Shown here: positions 1-11,566 of the stretch, in pieces | How the letters are laid out: each line of letters begins with the position of its first letter | Position numbering within the stretch: the first letter of the stretch is position 1 | Program-made: the position numbers and the translations under genes | Notes under the pieces: model-generated | The model's database searches: none | Seen by the model: the letters and a program-made list of their open reading frames with translations, nothing else | Told to the model about the DNA's origin: nothing | Assembly: GCA_003956705.1 (NCBI GenBank) | Contig: QZCP01000756.1 | Coordinates: forward strand, 62,001 to 126,000 | Reading direction: 5' to 3' | From: Brevipalpus yothersi | Taxonomy: Eukaryota > Arthropoda > Arachnida > Trombidiformes > Tenuipalpidae | Length of the DNA: 64,000 nucleotides

Positions 1-784
1 AAATCAACCGATTTACTTGTCGACGATCTGAAAGGTATCCACAGCAGCGATCTGGATAAGCGAGCTCCTCTCAGTCCACCATCAAGAACTCCTTTTCTAC
101 CTTATGGCAAGCGAGATCCTGTGGCAAGATGGAATCAAATGCTTCCTGGTTGGGGAAAAAGGCCAGATCTCAGATGGAATTTACCCATGCCGATGTGGGG
201 TAAGCGAGATGGTATGTTGCAAAAGAATTTTTTTTCTATCAGTCTACTTTGATTCTTAAGTGATCCCAGTTTGTGCTCTCTTCTTTAAATTGAAAAGTCA
301 AAGGAATGAATTGAGGAATTGAGAATTCTTCTCGAACTCACTATCGTTAAAATATAGAGCTTACCTTTGCATGAGAAGTTTCTGATAGAATCTTAATCTC
401 TTTTGCCAGATTAGATTGCGTTATACACCATTTCTCCTATATATTATGTCAGATTTTATTCGTTTTATTCGATATATTCATCGTCTGAAGCCAGTTCATT
501 CAGCATCGAATACTCAGAATTCATAATCTGGAGCGGATTGGTTCCCCCAGCAAGCTTCTACTGGTCCGTTTTTGAGGTTCTTCTCTAATTGAAATCCCAG
601 AATGTTTTGTTTGATCTTTTTGCTAGAAGTTTGCGAGTATAGTTTCATTAGAGAAAACAGAATTCTAATCAATTTCCGTATACAATCTGCTACTTGATCA
701 GCTTTGGCGGCGAGACAATATCCATTGGTTTGGGGAAAACGAGCACCTTTCAGATATGAACCATGGGGAAAGCGTGCCAGGTGA
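1..784 (+). CDS. Mip: Myoinhibitory peptide (allatostatin-B) precursor, 3' part
   Basis: This is the C-terminal part of a secreted neuropeptide precursor; the 5' end with the signal peptide lies left of the window. Exons are 1-211 (phase 1 donor gtatgt at 212) and 702-784. The frame reads as short peptides separated by GKR amidation/dibasic cleavage sites. Two carry the W(X6)W-amide signature of arthropod MIPs: WNQMLPGW and WNLPMPMW, each followed by GKR. Three other GKR-terminated segments do not fit (ending FLPY, YPLVW and YEPW). Established knowledge: W(X6)W-amides act on sex-peptide/MIP-type GPCRs. The end is ambiguous. Reading through gives Ala-Arg-TGA at 782-784, with AATAAA at 822-827. 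The same bases also form a perfect donor (AG|gtgagt at 781), which could splice to an open stretch at 1256-1370. Family call is firm; the last exon is less certain. Confidence 0.85.
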
Positions 785-821
785 GTTGGATAGAATTTGA
801 TTATATTCGCATGAGTTGTAA

Positions 822-827
822 AATAAA
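822..827 (+). promoter_or_regulatory. Possible poly(A) signal of the MIP gene
   Basis: AATAAA lies 38 bases after the TGA at 782-784. It fits the very short 3' UTRs of other genes here (RPL12, RPL17) and supports the model in which translation stops without further splicing. In AT-rich DNA the hexamer also occurs by chance. Confidence 0.35.
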
Positions 828-1521
828 TGCTCAGATAGCTGGAGGATGCCTATACAAAGAAAATCAGAACTTTTATCTCAACCAAGATATCTTGAATTCC
901 CAAAGAACATCGAAAATGCTCGCCCTCCAGAATTTTTCAAGCTTCATCTTTGAGCTAGTTGAATACAGGAGCAATTTCTTAGTTATGATTCCTCTTCTTC
1001 CTAGCCCGATTGACGGTTCAATGGAATAATCTAAATCTAAGCACCATCGATCCTCATCCAAACGCTTGACAAAAAAAACAATACATACCCATTTATTGAA
1101 GCTGTTTAAAGATCATCAGCATTAACAATCGAAAAAAAGTAGTCATCATCGAAGAAGAGCGGAAAAAAGAGTTTATAAACCCTCAAAATCATTTGCCTGA
1201 TCAACACCGGAAAGTGAGGTTTGAAATTTTCTGATCAATCCGGAAGCCCTTTCAGCATCTCTGATGATGATGTGATAAATGGAGAGGGGCATTTAGTGAG
1301 GAAAAAAACTTTGATGCCTCTCCATGAGGCAAAACAACCCCGGAAAGATAACAGAAAAAAACAATCATAGATATAATTTCCCTTACATTCCAATCCTCAC
1401 TTTAACATTGCGATTGATTATTATTATTATTATTATCATCATTAATTATTATTATAACGATTATTCTATTTGACTTACCATTACCAATATATAATTATTA
1501 CAATTGTTGATCATTTATTCA

Positions 1522-1740
1522 TCAGTGAGAGCCCAATAAGAGTCTAACTTGTGATCTGTTGATTTTTGGTAATTTTCTTTTTTCTTTCTGTTGGTGAAGA
1601 ATCGTGAAGAATGCTTGATTTAGGTGGGAAAAGTGAAGCTTTTCAATGAGAATTCTATCTTCAGACTTTGATGGAATAAGATGCTTAGGTTTACACCGAT
1701 AATCATCAAGGGTTTGGTAGTGATTAAAATTTATCATCAT
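1522..1740 (-). CDS. Unsupported 72-codon ORF, possible small gene
   Basis: I do not recognise this protein. It is an ATG-initiated ORF (two consecutive ATGs, A at -3), hydrophilic and basic, with a Lys/Arg-rich C-terminal third and no signal peptide or membrane segment. AATAAA on the same strand (1519-1514) follows the stop within a few bases. That would be an extremely short 3' end, so it may be coincidental. ORFs of this length are expected by chance in 64 kb of AT-rich DNA. Confidence 0.15.
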   Translation of the reverse strand: MMINFNHYQTLDDYRCKPKHLIPSKSEDRILIEKLHFSHLNQAFFTILHQQKEKRKLPKINRSQVRLLLGSH

Positions 1741-2029
1741 TTTGAGTTGACAGGAAACAGTTTAGATGCAAAAAAGGTCCCTGAAAAAGCCATTCTAAAT
1801 GTTAAATAGACATAACCCCAGCTAAATTGAATCGGTTAAGAGTGATTAGCAATTTTTCTGAGTGATTTTGAGGAGATAAATATCTTCCTCGATTCCTTGC
1901 CTTCAATCTCGATGCTCATCATGCGATTTTCAATGACTTCAACCCCTTTTTTGGAGCCATCAAGACCATAACAATTTCTTGGCCACTCTAGAAAAGTCAT
2001 TCTAAATCACTCAAAATCTTATGCAAATA

Positions 2030-2308
2030 TATACAAATTTGAATCTCACTCTCAAGTGATGATGAAATCTGAAGCTGAACGTTGAAGGCATAATCAACGA
2101 TCATTATCATTATTATTATCACCATCATCGATTCTAATCAACTAACCATCCAAGTGGCTCAAGCGATCATCACCATGAACCTGAAGATATATTGCAATTT
2201 TCAAGTTTGAGGTAAGAATAATTTATTACAATCATCGATTCATGAGGTACTTTCATCAACCATTATTCAATATATCTATATACTTAAGGAAACTTGAGAG
2301 CCTGTTGA

Positions 2309-2355
<47 letters not shown>

Positions 2356-2570
2356 ATCTTCGATCTACATTGGTGAATGTCTTTTTATCAGAATCCATAT
2401 CTCAAAGTCAACACAATAATGGTCTATGTGTGTGTGTGAAAAAAGAAGCCATCGAGACGTCACAGGGTGTCGAGTGCGTAAGTGTGAGAGTGTTTCGAAA
2501 GTCTAAGAGAAGTGAATGAAAAATCTTCTTCTCATATTTTGTTCAATAACTGAACAAAACTGCCTTAGAA
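2030..2570. repeat. Diverged dispersed repeat, copy A
   Basis: This segment aligns collinearly with about 25165-25650. Shared blocks include tttgaggtaaga (about 2210), aataatttattac, aaacttgag.gcctgttgaatg (about 2291-2311), catatctcaaagtcaac (about 2397-2413) and aatggtct (about 2419). Several small indels separate them. In this copy a (TC)21 tract interrupts the alignment at 2312-2353. No ORF is shared, so it looks like a noncoding duplicated element or an old transposon fragment. Class unknown. Confidence 0.75.
2312..2353. repeat. (TC)21 microsatellite inside repeat copy A
   Basis: Perfect dinucleotide tract. The homologous position in copy B (about 25460) lacks it, so it expanded after the two copies separated. 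Confidence 0.95.
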
Positions 2571-2650
2571 CACACTTACGACTCTATACTGTATCTTCGG
2601 TTAGGATAGACGTCTATTCTATCTGTTCTTTTATACACTCAATTGGGGGG

Positions 2651-2654
<4 letters not shown>

Positions 2655-2681
<27 letters not shown>

Positions 2682-2682
2682 A
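2655..2682. repeat. (AG)n microsatellite
   Basis: Dinucleotide tract preceded by a run of eight G at 2645-2652. Confidence 0.9.
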
Positions 2683-4057
2683 AGTTTGGCTGAATCTGAA
2701 GTTCATTTAGAAAATTGACATTCTCGGAAAAAAGAGAATCTGACAAGGTATGGCTGTTTCAATACTTTTGATCGTTTTGATACTTAAAATTGGTTTCAAA
2801 TCCTCTAATGGAAGTCAAGTAGAATGATGTGTTCAGTTGATTTTGATCATTATTGTTATTTTTTTTGTTGCCGCTGCTTTTTTGATTGTACATCCAGGAG
2901 AGAGATAGAATAAAAAGTGAAACTATATTTACATGGGAAAAAGTGCAGCACATACAGTGTGTATAGCAAACGGTTCGATCAATCTTGAATATCGGAAGGA
3001 AAACTTTTTCGATAATCTGAAGATAATTTCATAGGATCAGGGAGACAAAAGTGATGAATCAGAACGAAAAATTTTTTCTCCCCACTGGATGATACAATAT
3101 ACTTGTTGTTGACAATGGAAATGAGAGAATTTCAAATAAAAAGATGAGCAATGTGAATGAGCAAATAATAATAGAGAAAAAGAAAAAAAAACAATAAATT
3201 GATCATAATCAGAAAGATATTGGGAAGTGAGATGGAAGATTCTGGTTGTGTGTGTATGTTTGTGAATATAATAACTTTCAGTGACAATTGTGGTTGATTG
3301 CACAAGTTTTCTCTTTTGAGATGATTTTTTATGTATATATAATTTATATATGCAAATATGCCACACGGTGATGACCAGTTGATGACCAAAACGATGGTTT
3401 GTGGGTATGTGTTTCATGGATAGGATATTGTCCGTAAAATTTTTAGATGGACAGTGTTGCACCCATTCGCTTGAGAGCCAAAATTGCATTAACCGCTTTC
3501 TATTGATCAGATAGGACAAAAAGATGGAGAAATAAAAACATGGATGAAGATGATACATGTATATAGGAAAATGAGGGCAAAAAAGTGAGAAAAAAATTTC
3601 CTTTCCTAGATAAATATATATGTGGTATATGTGTGTATAAATGAATTACTTCGACTAGTGAACAGTTAGTTAAGCAACTAAAATATACACTCAAACAAGT
3701 GTCTGTGAGTATATATATATAGATATATATTCATACAAGAGTGAAGATGTAAGATTAAGCACGTCATCAATAAAAGAAATCCATGCAATAAAATGTTCTA
3801 TCCTAATTCAATATAGTTTAGTGTATGTGGGTTAGGAGAACACATATAAACACATGTGTATATACTGATGTCAGAATGGGAAATACATTTGTGTCTTCCT
3901 CTGCTGTGGGTTGAGAAACTTATGAAACAAGGAAGTTGCTGGAAAAGAAGATAGATAAAGTAGGAAATACAAGGAATACAGGGATACTGGAAATGAAATT
4001 TTTTCAAGAAGATGAGAAGATGGAAACACATACACATACAACTGTTATTCAATCATC

Positions 4058-4060
<3 letters not shown>

Positions 4061-4093
<33 letters not shown>
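4061..4093. repeat. (AG)n microsatellite
   Basis: Perfect AG dinucleotide tract in gene-poor sequence. Confidence 0.95.
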
Positions 4094-4096
<3 letters not shown>

Positions 4097-6798
4097 TGAT
4101 GATAGAGAATGAGAAACAAATAGTCATTTACTAAGCTAATTGAAGACTACTACTATAAAGAATCCAGATATTCTCTCTCAATTGTGAATGAGTTTAGAGG
4201 ATGGAATATCCATTGCATTAGTGGTGGAATGAGGATTGACAAGAATCACATTCTACCAGTGTAGGAAGAGAATCGAGATCAAAAGTATAGTAAAGATGAT
4301 TCTTCGGGGAGTAACCTTTTATGAGCCCTGATTTTGGTTATAAATTGAATTTTATCTATGCTATGCTCACCCTATCAATACACAGACAAATATAGTGTGA
4401 AATATACCTTAAGGTATATCCAATTCAAACTGATATTCTCACAAGTGTTGTGAGTGCATCATATTCACATGATCTCCCCATGATAACAAAGTAACTAGCT
4501 ACACACTACACTTCAGGGTTGCCGACATTGATTTGCATATTTCCATAGGCACTATGATGAAGGTTAAAATTGTATGTCTGACTCATACAGACTGGAAGAG
4601 ATTCTGAATTTTTATAAGTTTGATGCATAGAAACGACAAATCATACAACATACAAGTGGACTCAAGAGATTGAGAAACGAGCAGAAAGAGACAGATTTTA
4701 TTTATCTCAATCTACTTTCCAAACTTTACTCTAATCATCACGTCGGAATAGATCCTTTTTCGGGGAATAAAATTCGTCTGAAAGAAGAGTCGACAAGGAG
4801 CTACTCAGTGAATAATCAGTGAGGAATTAAGAGCTTCTCTCTCTCTCTAGTCGCCTAATGCTGAATGTGAATCATCATCTCTCTTCTTTTTTTTTGCTTC
4901 ATACTTATTTTCACATCTTTTACACAAGTGGAATCAACCATCAAGGTATAAGTAGACCAGATAATTCAGACTAATTGAGAGAGATTTTGAAGATGATAAT
5001 CTGAGATTCAAATGATGCTCACGTGGAATACATCATACCAGCTCAACGATGATTTTGGGATAGAATTTCACATGATATACCCACGCAATCAATTGCAAAC
5101 AGGTAAGCTCAATATACCACTTCATATATCTTTCAATAAACATACATATATTTATTCACATAATTTGAATCGAGTTCGAAAGGTTTTCAGTCTCTTCGAA
5201 TCTCTCAATTCTAACGAACCGAAAATTGAATCCCAACAGATCCCAAAATCTGATCTTCGATTCTGATATGCTTATATATGCACATTTTGGATGAAAAATT
5301 TGGGTATCATGATCTATAGAATCATTGTTGAAGATAGTGAAGTAGTCATCAATAGTGCACACATCCGAGCAGGGTTGAACAGAATCGCTTATTTTGTGAG
5401 TGAATCGAGAATCACTGAATTGTATGGGTGAAGAAGAATCTCATTTCTACTTCTTGAATGAGATAAATGCCAAATGACCACTACACACAAGTTGATCCAG
5501 ACTTACCTACACACATAAATATACACACAGATCACATGCTTAGATAATCAATCACACGGAAGCAACCTACTCAACAGCAATCAATTACAACAACAACTAA
5601 TTTAGTTTGAGAATCTATCTCTGGATTTGATTTTGTGTATGTGTATGTGTGTGTGTGCTCAGGGCACAAGGTAGCCCAGCCAGAAGGAAAGAATAGAATT
5701 TCCAGTTCAAATGAGAACATGTCCAGTCTGGAAGAAGTTCATTCCAGGAATGTCCAATATACATCTACTGTACTGGTCTCAAGTTACCTTCCAAGTATCA
5801 GTGATACTGAAAAAATAGCGGAAACTGTTATTCTTACTCAATCTACCAATGAAGATTGAAGATCAAAGCATCTCGATAATCTTGAAGTTAATCAATACAA
5901 CTTGTATTCCAATTAATACACTTCTCGAAAACCTATGGACAAGTGAACACTATCCTCAGGCCCACACCGAAGACAATAATACTTTTCTCTCTCTCTCTCT
6001 ATCTTTTGATCAACTATGTTGGGTTGGTAAATGTAACCAATGGTCTGGGTCATCGTAAAGGCAATGAGGAATCCACAGTAAATGGGAAGCTTCATGCTTC
6101 AAGTGCATATAAAATTTTCGCTTCACTGCCATTGCAATCGCCACTCTCTACCTCAACCTTTCTCTCACACGTTGAATTGTTCAGTGGTTTTAATGATTTC
6201 ACTTTCATGAGATCAGAATGTTCTCTGGTTATTGGAAAAATAGTAGAGAGAAATATGTGCGGTGAGAAAGATAATCAAGTTGGGAGCCAAAAAACGAAGC
6301 AAAGTGTGTGCGTATATGTGGTAAAGAGAGAGAGAGAGAAAAAAAGTTATAAAAGAATATTGAGAATGCATGGAGAATGATGAATGAACTGGAAGTTGAT
6401 GATAAGTGATAAAAATGTTTCTCATGAATGAATGAAAAAAAAATAACCGATGAGCCCTGTGTATTCATTCTGTTATGTTGGTGTGTATTCTTATTTTTCA
6501 ACTTACTCATGTATGAGGTGAACAATCAATATATAAGTTCACTATTTTCTTGCTTTTCATGATACGTTTTCAAATCTACCTTCATCACTCTCTTTTGCTC
6601 ACTTTTCTTCTCATTTAAAGAATATTTAAATGCAATCAAGTGATAAATACCATAAAATTCTTTCGCTTCCTCTCACACACTCTCTCTCATAAGAAAGGTT
6701 CTCTTTTTTCACCGTTACAAGGAATGCAGTCAGCTTACTGTTCAGTATGCATGATACTTGTGATAAAAAAGGGCAAAAGATAGAGAGAATGAAAGAAA

Positions 6799-6801
<3 letters not shown>

Positions 6802-6862
<61 letters not shown>
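6802..6862. repeat. (AG)n microsatellite, about 30 units
   Basis: Long dinucleotide tract. It creates a spurious Leu-Ser/Arg-Glu ORF on each strand. Confidence 0.95.
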
Positions 6863-6867
<5 letters not shown>

Positions 6868-8666
6868 TAGGAGTGAAGTAAAACTCTCCAACACATAAGC
6901 GATCTTGCAAGCTTTTTTGGAGATGAAATCTTAAGAAAACCTCGCTAAAAGATTGTAAAGATTGCGCATCTTATTTTTTTCCTGTCTAGTGGGAATATAA
7001 ACGAGCTTTTATGGTATAAAATTCAATCTGAACTTGGAAGGGAACGAAGATTGAGCTATTGAGTTGAGTGGTGTATTGGAACGCAAATCTAGAATAAATT
7101 TAGGACCTTCTATGAAAAAGAAGAGAGGAAAATTATGCTCCAACATCAGGCATGAATCAATGACAATTTGATTTTCGAAATCCATTTGAAATGGTGTAAA
7201 AGCAAAACAAACAAAAACAGTTCGTCATAGCTCCGTGGTAACACTCTGGAAGTTCTGGAAGTTTTCACCGAAAAAATTTTAGGATTTTTCTAGGGATACA
7301 AATTTGGTACAATCATAGGCAGTCTTGAGAACATCCTCATCGCAACATGTTGAACGTACATCCAAGTGTGCCTTGAACTTTTCAATATCAGAAATCTCAA
7401 GGAAAAAATTATGAGAAATGAATATTCCACCGGAGGTATGCCCATGGAATCATGAAGTAGAAATGGAATGAAAAATTGTTCCAGAATTTCCAAGTGCATA
7501 CAAAAGTGTAACACACACTTTCTCTCTTTCTACTCTGATGAAACAGTCCAAGCCTGGAAAGCCTCCAGACTGTGACAAGTATGACCTGATTCGGCATAAA
7601 TTTGAAAAATTATACATTCAAGAGTGACATTGAATACTCTTCCTATACACACAAGTGGTTGGGAAAGTGTCTATGTGTAGACCGTGAAGATAATACATAT
7701 ATACTGTTTATCCAGAATCATCAGAGGTATGAAAAATTGAAAATCTTCACAGGAAGACAAGAAAATCTTCTTGATGTTGTTTTTCGAAAGGAAATAAAAA
7801 TTTTACGTGATGGATCAGCTTAACTTCAAAGGTACCTGAACTTTTTTTTCCTCTTTCTATACTTCTATACCTCTATACTTTATCCATAAGATGGAGATAA
7901 GTAGAGTATACTGTGGGAACTATTCTTCATGGAATATCAAAGATGATGATGGGTTTCACCCACTCACATTCAAAATCTTCGACGACTTTAAATTCGATGG
8001 GCCTCTCCATAAAATGGTGATCTAGAACACATTTTTCGAACCATATATCATCATGAATAGAACTCATTCAAGAACTCTACAACTAAAGTAAAAATCTCGT
8101 TAACAAATTATTCGAGAAAAGCTGTCAATTTTCCTTTGAAATTATTCATCAAATATGGATGAGATAGCTAGAATATCCTTCAAACACACCCAGACAGCAT
8201 TGAGTCATAACACATTGAACTTTCTACAAGGTTTACTGCATACTAGAATATTTATCCCAAAGAAATTCCGTTATCTTGGAAGTATTCGAAATCTCTTCAC
8301 TCAATCAGAAACTATCATGGATCAGATAGGAAAACAAGCATGAATTATTGAATAAATCTGCCGGAAAAGGTATATAATTCTATGTAATTCGAGAATTTGT
8401 CAATCAATTTGACTAGAGAGAGAGAGAAAGAACATTCACACTATCAGCAAGGTTGTCAGTATGAGAGACGAAAAGGGTTAATGTACAGAAAAGAGGGCAA
8501 ACAAGGCGAACAACATCATCATTTTGGTAGGGATAAAAAGAAGACAAAAAGAAAATCAGGCAAAGGTCAACGAAAATTTGGTGGGACTAAATAGATTTTG
8601 TTTTATGGGCTTTCAAATACTTTTTTTTCTACTCTTACTTATATATATCATCACCATCACACTTAC

Positions 8667-9915
8667 CTGCCATCTTCGTCTTATAACAAATTTCTTAAGC
8701 TTAGTTTTGTTTAGAGCAGCTGCAGGTTTACGTTTAGACTGTGTGGAAGAAGAAAAATAAAGAGAAAAGAATACAATATATATATATATATATAAAGAGT
8801 ACCCGAAAAGGTAAAATGTCGATGTCCCCAGAAAAGTAATAAGAGTTCTCAATGTTATCTCCCTTTTACCATGTGAAAACAGTGGTACATAATAATAATA
8901 ATGTGGGAGAAAAAGAATTGATTCTCTTCCTCTTTTTCCTGGGAGAATTCTTTCTTCAGAGTCTCATTTTCAAGCTTACCTTTAACCATCGATGGTTTAA
9001 ACACTCTTTGGTGGTCATTCGTTTTCTAGATTTTGAATGAGAAGAAGAATAAGAAGGAGAAGAGATAGAGAGAGAGAGAAAAAAAATAGAATATGAGAAA
9101 GAAGAGTTTGGAATAGAAGAAGAATGCAGTGAGGAATCATGGATAAAGGTTGAAGATAAGGGAATTGAATATGATTCCAAGAATAAAAGAGAAGAAAGTG
9201 AGGAGAAGAAGAGTGAAAAAAATAGGAAGAAGATAGAAAAAGTATAGTGAATATGAGTGAATCAGCAATTGAATTACATGTTCTTCTTCTTATTTTCTCT
9301 TCTTTTTGTGTCAAGCTTGAATGTCGCTTTCGATTTGGATTCAGATTTTCTATCTCACTCTATCTCTTATTCTCGAAAAAGAAACCTTCATAAAGATTTT
9401 GGCATTCCAGAAAGAACTGCAATAAAACTGTGGAAAAATTTCTCTTTTTAGCTCTCACTTGGCTATCAGCGGGAAGAAAAATTCCCATGAATCAACTTAT
9501 TGAAACCCATTTGGCATCAAAGGTGAATATAATTCGATTTTCATCATGTAATCATATTCATATCGACCGGAAGTTGAGAGGTTCTATACTTGTCACACCA
9601 ATTCATCAGAAGTTACTCAATAATATTTATTAATAGATTCATCATCAATTCATTTCATATGCAATAATCAGTATCATGATCAATAGTATATTCTTCAATC
9701 ATGAAGTCAAAATTATCCAACGAATATTCATCTAATGGTACAAAATTTTCATAAAATTACACGAAACTTAAGAATAGCACCACTCAAATTCGATGACTTA
9801 ATATTCCTCCTCAAATCTCATAAGACTAGAGTATTTTCCCTCCTATCTTCACTTTTCCAACCGCCCATCTCTCACACATATCTTTTCATGCAGATTTTCG
9901 ATTTCCAATCTATCA

Positions 9916-9978
<63 letters not shown>

Positions 9979-11509
9979 AAAGAAAGAGAGAGAGAGAGAG
10001 AGAGAACCTAGTTGGAAGGTATGAATATGTATAAATATATACCTAGGTATATCCATATTATTATTACTTGCTAAGGTTGATGGCCACTGGTCAGTGAGGC
10101 AAGGTTGTATCTTCTCTTCAATGTACGTGATTGTTTGACAGAAAAGTGAAAGTGACCTGAATTTGAAATAAGTTCATTCAGGCGAACACTTGATAGGTTG
10201 TTGACAGTTTCTCTCTTTCTCTTTCTATCTCTCTTCCTCTTCCTCTGGTTATTCAAACTATCAGGTTAACTAGAACCCAAAGGGCTACTGCTCAATCTAG
10301 CTAATGAATGAGCGCTCAGGTAAACAGGAAAAAAAAGTGATGAAACCTGAAAGGTTTACTTACTTTATATCTCGTACTAATAATTTACTGATAAAATCTT
10401 TGGCTGCCTTAGATATTGCATCAAAAGATTCATCGTCAAAATCATATTTGGCACTGGTTACATTGGCCATGGTTTCCAAATCACTATCACCCATGAATGG
10501 TGATAAACCAGAAAGTCTTTTGTGTGTGTTCATGTGTGTGTGGGTAGAGAAAAGGAAAAAAATGAATGAAAGGAAAAGAGAACAACGATTCAGAATAACA
10601 TATTTTGCTTGCTATTAAGTATGAATTTAGGCATACTATGGGCATTTCATAGGGAAAAATCAATTAGCCCAACTTGAAATGTTCATATTTTCAATGAACA
10701 ATCCCTAATTTTGTCACCAATACACTTATTATCAATTCTGTTAGCTACTATGAACTTTGTTTCAATTTTTTCTGATGCTTCTGATTGTACACATTATTGA
10801 TCGATCAAATATCAGTATGCTCATTCATTGAAACACACACACGTTTTACGATCATGACTATGAATGTCTAAAAAGTTGACACGATTAATAGCTATTCAAT
10901 TGATTGCGTGACTATTGTGCATATGTGTGACATGTTGTAGTTAGTATTGAATATTGTTTGGGTTCAGTGGACCTTATTCATTATCTTCTTCTTCTTCTTC
11001 TTCTTCCCCTGTTCCTGGTGTGACATGATGGTGATAAGATGTAGAGGAGAAAAATTTTGTTCAGGGTTGATAAAAATACTCACAAAATATAACATATAAC
11101 ACCAACAGCCCACAGATCGGTTCCATAACCGACTTCTTCATAATTAACCACCTCCGGTGCTACAAATTCTGGTGTCCCAAAGAGAACTTGCATCTTTTTA
11201 CCGGGATCAAAGCGTCTTGCGAGACCAAAATCGATTAATTTTATTCGATTACCAGTTCTACTGACGCATAAAATATTCTCTGGCTTTAAGCAAAGTTTTG
11301 CACAATCGTCAAGAGAGAATCATTGTCGCAATTGTGATGCAAAAATGCCCGAGACATGGAGAAGAAGAAAAGGATTTAAAGAGAAGAAAAACAAGAAAGC
11401 TTAATTAGTCTACTTTAATGAGCACACACAGAGCTAAGATCTGGCAAAAAAATTCTCTCTCTTTTCTCTTTCTTGAGGCTTTAGTTAAAAATTTTGCATA
11501 CAGAAGAGA

Positions 11510-11566
<57 letters not shown>

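Larger units (their letters stand above)
785..8666. other. Gene-poor stretch between the MIP gene and the MLCK-like gene
   Basis: No recognised protein or RNA gene. It contains AT-rich simple sequence, several (GA)n/(TC)n tracts and one copy of a diverged dispersed repeat (about 2030-2570). The true 3' end of the minus-strand MLCK-like gene probably lies in its right part, but no further exon could be identified. Long open stretches exist, for example 5635-5859 and 5943-6380 on the plus strand. They start at non-ATG codons and resemble no known family. Confidence 0.6.
9026..10363. other. MLCK-like gene intron
   Basis: Contains a long compound (GA)n tract at 9919-10005 and a plus-strand ORF with a hydrophobic start (9278-9451). 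Nothing else recognised. Confidence 0.8.

Noticed and set aside
763..1029. 88-codon ORF overlapping the end of the MIP gene
   Set aside because: It is the MIP exon read in another frame and extended into flanking AT-rich DNA.
5635..5859. Plus-strand open stretch of 74 codons preceded by an acceptor-like tgtgctcag
   Set aside because: Composition (Ser/Thr/Glu) looks mildly protein-like, but it starts at GTG, no neighbouring exon was found and no family was recognised.
5943..6380. Plus-strand open frame of 145 codons with a hydrophobic start
   Set aside because: It begins at GTG, not ATG, runs through two simple-repeat stretches and has no recognisable motif or splice context. Likely a chance open frame.
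7409..7597. Possible extra MLCK-like exon on the minus strand
   Set aside because: An acceptor-like cacag and open frame exist, but the translation does not resemble the expected segment after RRRW.
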